A program made the position numbers and the translations under genes. Under the pieces are notes generated by a model, which worked only from the letters and a program-made list of their open reading frames with translations, did no database searches and was not told the origin of the DNA. Shown piece after piece: positions 1-5,400 of a stretch of DNA of 8,610 nucleotides. Each line of letters begins with the position of its first letter. The first letter of the stretch is position 1. The stretch is from Rhodocyclaceae bacterium (GTDB lineage: Bacteria > Pseudomonadota > Gammaproteobacteria > Burkholderiales > Rhodocyclaceae): assembly GCA_016791085.1 (NCBI GenBank), contig JAEUNN010000249.1, positions 1 through 8,610 of the forward strand, read 5' to 3'.

Positions 1-1290
1 GTCGAAATCCAGTTTGAGGTCGCTCACCCAGGTGGCGTGGATGTCGCCGCCTATCACGACCGGATTGGCCACCTTGTGCGCCACCAGCGCACTGAGCAGG
101 CGCCGCCGCGCGGCCGGATAGCCGTCCCAGGCGTCGGTCCAAAAGCGCCGTTCGGCGCCCTTGCCGTTTTCGGATTGCGCCATCAGCGTGGATTGGGCGA
201 TGAAATTCCAGCGCGCCGGACTGGTTTGCAATTGCGCTGCGAGCCAGTTCTCCTGCTCCATGCCGAGCAGACTGCGCGCGGGGTCGCGGCGCTCCGCACA
301 GGCCGCGTCATCGACCGTGCCGGAGCCGCCCTGAGTGGGACTTTGGCAGGCCTGATGGGCGCGGTACTGACGGCAATCGAGCAGGCAGAGGCGCGCCAGC
401 CGGCCCCAGTCATAGTGCCCGTAAATGCGCATGCGTCCGCTGCCGGGGCCGCCCACGAGGCTGGCCGCGGCGAGCGGCTGATGTTCGTAATAAGCCTGGT
501 AGGCGGCGGCGCGGCGCGCGATGAAATCCTGGTTCAAATCCTTGGCGCGGTCGTCGGCATAGTCGTTGGCGACTTCATGATCGTCCCAGCTCAATAGCCA
601 CGGCACCTCTGCGTGCATGGCCGCCAGTGCCGGGTCGCCGCGGTAGAGCGCGTAGCGCGCGCGATAGTCGTCCAGCGTGCGGCATTCGCCGCGCGTATGT
701 GTGCGCACTTCGCCGGCATGCGGACCGTATTCGTAAATGTAGTCGCCGAGGAATACCACCAGGTCCAGGTTTTCCCGCGCCATGTGGCGGTAGGCGCCGA
801 AATGGCCGCGCTCGTAGTTCTGGCAGGACGCAAATGCAAAACGCAGGCGTTCGGGGCGGCTGCCGGCGGCCGGCAGGGTGCGCGTGCGGCCCGTGACGCT
901 TTGCGCCGAACCGCAGCGAAAGCGGTACCAGTACCAGCGTTCCGGCGCCAGGCCGGCGACTTCCACATGCACGCTGTGCGCAAGTTCCGGCACGGCCGGC
1001 GCGCTGCCCGCGCCGACCACCTGTTGAAACGCCGCGTCGGTGGCGATTTCCCAATCCACGGCCAGCGCGCCGTGCGGCAAAGTCAGCCCCAGTTCGGCGC
1101 CCGGCGCGACCAGGCGCGTCCATAGCACCATGCCGTCGGCGCGCGGCGCGCCGCTCGCCACGCCCAGCGCGAAGGGGTCGTAGGGCCAGTCGGGCGCTGC
1201 CGCAGCCCAGGCGCGCGCAAAGGCGCCGCTGCCTGCCAGCGCCAGCAATTTGCGCAGAAAGGCGCGGCGCGCCAGCAATTTGACGTTCAT
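1..1290 (-). CDS. phoD: PhoD-family alkaline phosphatase/phosphodiesterase, Tat-exported (partial, C-terminus outside window)
   Basis: Metal-dependent phosphoesterase of the PhoD family, which releases phosphate from phosphomono- and diesters outside the cytoplasm. The 430 codons from the ATG at 1288-1290 stay open to the window edge, so the C-terminal end is missing. The N-terminus has a twin-arginine signal, ARRAFLRK (residues 7-14), followed by a hydrophobic Ala/Leu stretch to about residue 31. A PhoD N-terminal beta-domain spans about 35-140 (ALGVASGAPRADGMVLWTRL). The metallophosphatase core follows: FASCQNYE (153-160, Cys156), FLGDYIYEY (180-188, Asp183), SWDDHEVANDY (234-244) and GGDIHATW (414-421), which are hallmark metal-binding and active-site blocks. 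No good Shine-Dalgarno sequence precedes the start, but the Tat signal fixes it. It lies 49 bp after cysS in the same direction with no clear terminator between, so read-through is possible. I saw no Pho-box. Family assignment is firm; exact substrate is not known. Confidence 0.93.
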   Translation of the reverse strand, partial: MNVKLLARRAFLRKLLALAGSGAFARAWAAAAPDWPYDPFALGVASGAPRADGMVLWTRLVAPGAELGLTLPHGALAVDWEIATDAAFQQVVGAGSAPAVPELAHSVHVEVAGLAPERWYWYRFRCGSAQSVTGRTRTLPAAGSRPERLRFAFASCQNYERGHFGAYRHMARENLDLVVFLGDYIYEYGPHAGEVRTHTRGECRTLDDYRARYALYRGDPALAAMHAEVPWLLSWDDHEVANDYADDRAKDLNQDFIARRAAAYQAYYEHQPLAAASLVGGPGSGRMRIYGHYDWGRLARLCLLDCRQYRAHQACQSPTQGGSGTVDDAACAERRDPARSLLGMEQENWLAAQLQTSPARWNFIAQSTLMAQSENGKGAERRFWTDAWDGYPAARRRLLSALVAHKVANPVVIGGDIHATWVSDLKLDFD

Positions 1291-1339
1291 GCCTGGGGCC
1301 GGGCGTGCCGGGTGCGGCGTGTCCGGGCAGAACCGGAAA

Positions 1340-2719
1340 TTAAGCGCGGCGCCATTCGGTCACGCCGCCGGGCCGGTCTTCCAGAATGATGCCGGCGCCC
1401 TTCAGTTCGTCGCGCAACTGGTCGGCGCGCGCGAAATCGCGCGCTTTTTTGGCCGCGAGGCGGGCCGCGATGCGCGCTTCTATGTCGGCGTCGGACAGGC
1501 CTTCCACGGCGCGGCCGCGCAGGAATTGCGCCGGATCGCGCTCGAGCAGGCCCAATATGCCGGCCAGGCGGCGCAATAGTCCGGCGGCGCGGCGATCCTG
1601 CGACTTGTTGGCTTCGCGCGACAGATCGAACAGCACGGATATCGCCAGCGCGGAATTGAAGTCGTCGTTCATGGCTTCGCGAAAGCGCGCCGCATGCGCT
1701 TCCGACCAATCCACCTCGACCTCTTCCGGCGCGACGTTGTGTAGGGTGTTGTAGAGCGTGGTGAGCGCGGCCTTGCATTCTTCGAGTTGCGCCTCGGAAT
1801 AGTTGAGCGGGCTGCGATAGTGGGCGTGCAGGATGAAATAGCGCACCACTTCGGCGTCATAGGATTTGAGCACGTCGCGTATCGTGAAAAAATTGCCCAG
1901 CGATTTGGCCATTTTTTCGCCGTCCACGCGCACGAAGCCGTTGTGCATCCAGTAATTGACGAAGGTATGGCCGTGCGCGCCTTCGCTCTGCGCGATTTCG
2001 TTTTCGTGGTGCGGAAACTGCAGGTCGGCACCACCGCCGTGTATGTCGAAATGCGCGCCCAGCAGCCGCTCGCTCATGGCGGAACATTCGATGTGCCAGC
2101 CCGGGCGGCCGGCGCCCCAGGGCGCATCCCACTTGACCTCGTCCGGTTCGTCGGCGCGGGCGTGTTTCCAGAGCACGAAATCGAGCGGATCCTGCTTGCC
2201 TTCCATGACGTCCACGCGCTCGCCGGCGCGCAGTTCGTCCACCGACTTGCCGGACAGGCGCCCGTAGCCGGGAAAATTGCGCACGGCATAGCACACGTCG
2301 CCATTGCCGGCCACATAGGCGAGTTTCCGGTCGACCAGGCGGCCGATCAATTCCAGCATGGACGGCACGTGTTCGGTCGCGCGCGGTTCGTGATCCGGCC
2401 GCAATATGCCCAGCGCGGCGGAATCCTCGTGCATCGCGGCGATGTAGCGGTCGGTCAGGGCGCGTATGGATTCGCCGTTTTCGGCCGCGCGGCGGATGAT
2501 CTTGTCGTCGATGTCGGTAATGTTGCGCACGTAGTCGACCGCAAATCCGGCCGCGCGCAACCAGCGCGTGACCATGTCGAACACCACCATCACGCGCGCA
2601 TGGCCCATGTGGCAGAAATCGTAGACGGTCATGCCACAGACGTAGATGCGCACGCGCCCGGGTTGTATGGGCACGAAATCCTGCTTCTCACGGGTGAGCG
2701 TGTTGTGAATCCTGATCAT
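1340..2719 (-). CDS. cysS: Cysteinyl-tRNA synthetase
   Basis: Cytoplasmic class I aminoacyl-tRNA synthetase that charges tRNA-Cys with cysteine using ATP. The 459-residue length matches the E. coli enzyme (461). The start MIRIHNTLTREKQDF is the conserved N-terminus of the family, which decides the start despite no recognisable Shine-Dalgarno sequence. The HIGH signature appears as HMGH (37-40) and the KMSKS loop as KMAKS (269-273, in GEKMAKSLGNF). Expected zinc ligands are present: Cys28 (YVCGMT), Cys212 (HIECSAM), His237 and Glu241 (FPHHENE). The conserved ITDIDDKII (67-75) and GWHIECSAM (207-215) blocks are intact. The C-terminal helical region carries the usual AxxDFxxADxxRDxLxxxGIxLED pattern (about 424-448). 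It is divergent from the TPR/cyclophilin/lpxH run and probably transcribed from the extended -10 element at 2864-2872, giving a leader of about 137 nt. Confidence 0.98.
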   Translation of the reverse strand: MIRIHNTLTREKQDFVPIQPGRVRIYVCGMTVYDFCHMGHARVMVVFDMVTRWLRAAGFAVDYVRNITDIDDKIIRRAAENGESIRALTDRYIAAMHEDSAALGILRPDHEPRATEHVPSMLELIGRLVDRKLAYVAGNGDVCYAVRNFPGYGRLSGKSVDELRAGERVDVMEGKQDPLDFVLWKHARADEPDEVKWDAPWGAGRPGWHIECSAMSERLLGAHFDIHGGGADLQFPHHENEIAQSEGAHGHTFVNYWMHNGFVRVDGEKMAKSLGNFFTIRDVLKSYDAEVVRYFILHAHYRSPLNYSEAQLEECKAALTTLYNTLHNVAPEEVEVDWSEAHAARFREAMNDDFNSALAISVLFDLSREANKSQDRRAAGLLRRLAGILGLLERDPAQFLRGRAVEGLSDADIEARIAARLAAKKARDFARADQLRDELKGAGIILEDRPGGVTEWRRA

Positions 2720-2819
2720 GGGAGCGGCGGGTGGAGTGGCTGGCGTATGGACGTTACGGGCAAACGGTAGTGCGCGGCGGCAATTCGGCCACGAGCAGCC
2801 GGCACGCAGCCGCGCGTAT

Positions 2820-2828
2820 TGCTAGAAT
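2820..2828 (+). promoter_or_regulatory. Extended -10 promoter candidate for the TPR/ppiA/ppiB/lpxH run
   Basis: The bases TGCTAGAAT form an extended -10 (TG, one base, then TAGAAT, 5 of 6 matches to consensus). The -35 region is weak. Predicted start is near 2835, about 40 nt before the ATG at 2875, a sensible leader length. The nearby TATAAC at 2866-2871 looks stronger as a hexamer but would start RNA downstream of that ATG, so this upstream element is preferred. Confidence 0.42.
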
Positions 2829-2863
2829 GGCCGGTTTGCGGGCCGGACTGGCCCCGACGATCG

Positions 2864-2872
2864 AGTATAACA
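2864..2872 (-). promoter_or_regulatory. Extended -10 promoter candidate for cysS
   Basis: On the minus strand these bases read TGTTATACT: an extended -10 (TG, one base, then TATACT, 5 of 6 matches to TATAAT). No good -35 lies upstream, which is common for extended -10 promoters. Predicted transcription start is near 2857, leaving a leader of about 137 nt before the cysS ATG. I found no better -10 nearer to cysS. It overlaps the 5' leader of the divergent TPR gene. This is inference from sequence only. Confidence 0.4.
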
Positions 2873-2874
2873 CG

Positions 2875-3420
2875 ATGATCTTGCACCGCTTTCGTGCCTG
2901 CATCCGGGCTTTGCCGATGGCTCTGGCGCTCGCCGCCGGCAGCGCCGCGGCGGACGTGCAACAGGAAATCCAGGCGCTGGCGCGCCAGGGCAATTACGCG
3001 GCGGCACTGCAAAAACTGGATCAGGCGGAAAGTGCGGATCCCAAAAACGCTGCGCTCATGTTCCAGCGCGGCGTGCTGCTCGCCGAGAGCGGCCGCAAGG
3101 ACGAGGCGCTGGCCCAGTACGAGCGCGTGATCGAACAGTTTCCGGAACTGCCCGAACCCTATAACAATCTGGCCGCGCTGGCTGCCGCGCGCGGCCAGTA
3201 CGAGCGCGCGCGCTGGGCACTGGAATCGGCCCTGCGTGCCGACCCGAATTTCGCGCTGGCGCAGGAAAACCTGGGCGACCTGTATCTGCGCATGGCCGCG
3301 CTGGCCTACGAAAAGGCGCAGCAACTGGCGCCCGAGCGGCAGGCGCTGCAGAAGAAGCTGCAGCAGGTGCGCAGCCTCGATGTCGCCCTGCCCCCTCCCA
3401 CCACCGCACCGAAAAACTAG
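2875..3420 (+). CDS. Secreted/periplasmic tetratricopeptide repeat protein
   Basis: A 181-residue protein with an N-terminal signal peptide (basic MILHRFRACIR, hydrophobic core, likely cut after Ala26 in SAAA|DVQQ) and about four TPR units. The units cover about 28-58 (YAAALQKLDQAESADP), 59-92 (AALMFQRGVLLAESGRKDEA), 93-126 (PYNNLAALAAARGQYERA) and a shortened one at 127-154 (ENLGDLYLRMAALAYEKA), which lacks about five residues of a normal 34-residue repeat. The C-terminus is a Lys/Gln-rich helix and a Pro/Thr tail. TPRs normally bind proteins, so an envelope scaffold or assembly role is inferred; no enzyme motif is visible. The reading frame is open back to an ATG at 2731, but the start at 2875 gives a proper signal peptide and lies downstream of the promoter candidate. 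Its Shine-Dalgarno is poor (GAG at 2863-2865). It ends 13 bp before ppiA and is likely cotranscribed. Confidence 0.88.
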   Translation: MILHRFRACIRALPMALALAAGSAAADVQQEIQALARQGNYAAALQKLDQAESADPKNAALMFQRGVLLAESGRKDEALAQYERVIEQFPELPEPYNNLAALAAARGQYERARWALESALRADPNFALAQENLGDLYLRMAALAYEKAQQLAPERQALQKKLQQVRSLDVALPPPTTAPKN

Positions 3421-3433
3421 ACGGAGCCGTAGC

Positions 3434-3994
3434 ATGTTCAAACCGTATGTGGCCGCGCTCGCGCTGGCGCTCAGCAGTGCCGCCCTGGCGGCCAATCCGC
3501 AGGTCGAAATCAACACCAGCATGGGCCCCATCGTGGCCGAGCTGTATCCCGACAAAGCGCCCGGCACGGTGCGGAATTTCCTCCAGTACGCCAAGGACGG
3601 CTTTTACGACAAAACCATTTTCCACCGTGTAATCAATGGCTTCATGATTCAAGGCGGCGGTTTCACGGAAGACATGAGCGAAAAGCCCACGCGCGAAAAA
3701 ATCCGTAACGAAGCCAACAACGGCCTGCGCAACGAACCCGGCACGCTGGCCATGGCGCGCACGCCGGACCCGCATTCGGCCGGTGCGCAGTTCTTCATCA
3801 ACCTCAATGACAACGAATTCCTGAATTTCAGCTCCCAAACCATGCAGGGCTGGGGCTATGCGGTGTTCGGGAAAGTCGTCAAGGGCATGGAAGTGGTGCA
3901 GAAAATCGGCGCCGTGCCGACCGGCACGCGCGGCTATTTCCGCGACGTGCCGCGCGAGCCGGTGGTCATCACCTCCATCAAACTTCTGCCGTAA
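3434..3994 (+). CDS. ppiA: Periplasmic peptidyl-prolyl cis-trans isomerase, cyclophilin type
   Basis: Cyclophilin that catalyses cis-trans isomerisation of Xaa-Pro bonds during folding of exported proteins. The 186 residues (E. coli PpiA has 190) begin with a signal peptide, MFKPYVAALALALSSAALA|ANPQ, which places it in the periplasm. The cyclophilin core follows: VEINTSMGPIVAELYPDKAP, then FHRVINGFMIQGGGF with the catalytic Arg and the Phe/Gln pair, NEANNGL, LAMARTPDPHSAGAQFFIN, and GWGYAVFGKVVKGMEVV. FLNF stands where eukaryotic cyclophilin A has the cyclosporin-contacting Trp, as in E. coli cyclophilins. The Shine-Dalgarno ACGGAG (3421-3426) sits 7 nt before the ATG. It is 13 bp after the TPR gene and 29 bp before ppiB, to which it is clearly related, so the two look like a tandem duplication specialised by compartment. 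Confidence 0.95.
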   Translation: MFKPYVAALALALSSAALAANPQVEINTSMGPIVAELYPDKAPGTVRNFLQYAKDGFYDKTIFHRVINGFMIQGGGFTEDMSEKPTREKIRNEANNGLRNEPGTLAMARTPDPHSAGAQFFINLNDNEFLNFSSQTMQGWGYAVFGKVVKGMEVVQKIGAVPTGTRGYFRDVPREPVVITSIKLLP

Positions 3995-4023
3995 GGCAAA
4001 TAATCCACGCAAAGGAGAAACGC

Positions 4024-4515
4024 ATGGTCAAGCTGCATACCAGTCTGGGCGTCATCACGCTGGAACTGGACGAACAGAAAGCTCCCGTCACGGCGAAAAA
4101 TTTCATCGACTATGTGAATGCCGGCCACTACAGCAACACCGTATTCCACCGCGTAATCAGCAATTTCATGATACAGGGCGGCGGATTCGAGCCGGGCATG
4201 AAACAGAAAGCCACGCGCGAGCCGATCAAGAACGAAGCCAATAACGGCCTCGCCAATGCGCGCGGCACGATTGCCATGGCGCGCACCAACGAGCCGCATT
4301 CGGCCAGCGCGCAGTTCTTCATCAACGTGACCGACAACGACTTTCTGAATTTCAAGTCGGAAAGCCCGCAGGGCTGGGGCTATTGCGTGTTCGGGCGGGT
4401 CACGGAGGGCATGGAAGTGGTCGATGCGATCCGCAAGGTGCGCACCGGCAGCAAGGGCATCCACCAGGACGTGCCCATCGAGGACGTGCTCATCCTGCGC
4501 GCCGAAGTGGCCTGA
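4024..4515 (+). CDS. ppiB: Cytoplasmic peptidyl-prolyl cis-trans isomerase, cyclophilin type
   Basis: Cyclophilin without a signal peptide, 163 residues (E. coli PpiB has 164), starting directly at the core beta-strand MVKLHTSLGVITLELDEQ, so it acts in the cytoplasm on prolyl bonds. Conserved blocks are VFHRVISNFMIQGGGF (catalytic Arg, Phe, Gln), NEANNGLAN, IAMARTNEPHSASAQFFIN, NDFLNF and GWGYCVFGRVTEGMEVVD. It aligns without large gaps to the preceding ppiA product, with roughly half the residues identical by eye. A strong Shine-Dalgarno AAAGGAG at 4011-4017 precedes the ATG. It is third in the plus-strand run and 41 bp upstream of lpxH. Confidence 0.96.
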   Translation: MVKLHTSLGVITLELDEQKAPVTAKNFIDYVNAGHYSNTVFHRVISNFMIQGGGFEPGMKQKATREPIKNEANNGLANARGTIAMARTNEPHSASAQFFINVTDNDFLNFKSESPQGWGYCVFGRVTEGMEVVDAIRKVRTGSKGIHQDVPIEDVLILRAEVA

Positions 4516-4556
4516 AACCGGCAGGCCGGGCGGCCACGCAGGCATCGCGCGCAGGC

Positions 4557-5312
4557 ATGAACCTGTTCATCGCGGATCTGCACCTGTCGCGCGCGCAGCC
4601 GCTGCTGCTGGATTTGTTCGAGCGATTTCTGCACGAAATCGCGCCGCGTGCCGAACGCCTCTGGATATTGGGCGACCTGTTCGAATATTGGGCCGGCGAC
4701 GACGATATCGACGACCCCTGCAATGCGCGCGTGTGCCGCGCGCTGGCGGGGGCCGCCGGGCGCGGCCTGAACATCGTGTTCCTGCCCGGCAACCGGGATT
4801 TTTTGTGCGGGCCCGGGTTTGCGCGCGCGGCCGGACTGGAGCTACTGCAGGAACCGCAAATTTTGCGTTGCGGCAATACGCGGTGGCTCATCCAGCACGG
4901 CGACCGGCTATGCACCGATGACGTCGAATACCAGCGCTTTCGCGCCATGGTGCGCGAGGACGCCTGGCAGGCGCAATTTCTGGCGCGCCCGCTCGCCGAG
5001 CGCCGCACCATCATAGGCGAAGTGCGCAACCGCAGCGACGCGGAAAAAAAACACAAGCCGGCCGCAATCATGGACGTCAATGCGGAAGCGGTAGCGTCAG
5101 CCATGCGCGCCGCTGGCGCCACGCATATGCTGCACGGCCATACCCATCGCGCCGCGCGGCACCTGTTCACGCTGGACGGCCGGCCGGCCGAACGCTGGGT
5201 GCTGTCCGACTGGACCGACCATGCCTGCTGGATAGAACTGGACGCAGCCGGCGCGCGCGCCGCCATGGCCGGGCCGGCCGGCCCGGCCCGGGCCGATCCG
5301 CGTTATCGCTGA
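4557..5312 (+). CDS. lpxH: UDP-2,3-diacylglucosamine diphosphatase (lipid A synthesis)
   Basis: Mn-dependent calcineurin-like hydrolase that splits UDP-2,3-diacylglucosamine into lipid X and UMP, the fourth step of the Raetz lipid A pathway, at the inner face of the inner membrane. The protein has 251 residues (E. coli LpxH 240). Metal and active-site motifs are complete and correctly spaced: FIADLHL (Asp7, His9), LGDLFEYWAGDD (Asp40), PGNRDF (Asn79, Arg80, Asp81), QHGDRL (His114) and HGHTHR (His193, His195, His197). The family SDWT motif is at 217-220. The extra length is an Ala/Gly/Pro tail (236-251) encoded by a nearly pure G/C palindromic tract. The ATG at 4557 is chosen because MNLFIADLHL matches the family N-terminus; the in-frame opening to 4383 overlaps ppiB and is noise. 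Shine-Dalgarno is weak (CAGG just before ATG), suggesting translation helped by the upstream genes. Last member of the probable TPR-ppiA-ppiB-lpxH operon. Confidence 0.95.
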   Translation: MNLFIADLHLSRAQPLLLDLFERFLHEIAPRAERLWILGDLFEYWAGDDDIDDPCNARVCRALAGAAGRGLNIVFLPGNRDFLCGPGFARAAGLELLQEPQILRCGNTRWLIQHGDRLCTDDVEYQRFRAMVREDAWQAQFLARPLAERRTIIGEVRNRSDAEKKHKPAAIMDVNAEAVASAMRAAGATHMLHGHTHRAARHLFTLDGRPAERWVLSDWTDHACWIELDAAGARAAMAGPAGPARADPRYR

Positions 5313-5321
5313 GCCACCGGC

Positions 5322-5338
5322 GGCGCGCCCCGGGCGCC
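5322..5338 (+). terminator. Weak hairpin after lpxH
   Basis: GGCGC and GCGCC (5 bp arms) flank a 7-nt loop, ten bases after the lpxH stop. Only two T follow, and the hairpin abuts the -35 of the next promoter. It could pause or partly terminate the lpxH transcript, but it is not a full intrinsic terminator. Confidence 0.22.
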
Positions 5339-5367
5339 TTGCAAGCTTTGGCCCCTTGGTTTATGCT
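5339..5367 (+). promoter_or_regulatory. Sigma-70 promoter candidate for the PHB depolymerase gene
   Basis: TTGCAA (5339-5344) and TATGCT (5362-5367) are separated by exactly 17 bp; each hexamer matches four of six consensus bases, including the most conserved TTG and the TA...T. Predicted start is near 5374, leaving about 27 nt to the ATG with the Shine-Dalgarno AGGGAG at 5387-5392. This would let the depolymerase be expressed independently of lpxH. Confidence 0.5.
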
Positions 5368-5400
5368 GCGGAGCACAATCGAACACAGGGAGCCTGGTCC

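Noticed and set aside
1239..1282. 14-nt direct repeat (1239-1252 and 1269-1282) at the phoD start
   Set aside because: It encodes the repeated KLLA in the signal peptide region; too short and explained by coding.
1787..2770. Long open frame on the plus strand opposite cysS (327 codons)
   Set aside because: It is antisense to a certain cysS, its composition is His/Val-rich as expected from reverse reading of a GC-rich gene, and it has no domain or ribosome site.
2866..2871. TATAAC as plus-strand -10 for the TPR gene
   Set aside because: Transcription would begin near 2878, after the ATG at 2875, and no -35 lies at the right distance.
2731..2874. N-terminal extension of the TPR protein to an upstream ATG
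   Set aside because: It would bury the signal peptide and start upstream of the promoter candidate at 2820.
2716..4012. Long minus-strand open frames opposite the TPR and cyclophilin genes
   Set aside because: Shadows of confident genes; the similar ones opposite ppiA and ppiB merely reflect the duplication.
4383..4556. Upstream in-frame start for lpxH inside ppiB
   Set aside because: The MNLFIADLHL start matches the family; the extension is Arg/Gly-rich noise in another frame of ppiB.
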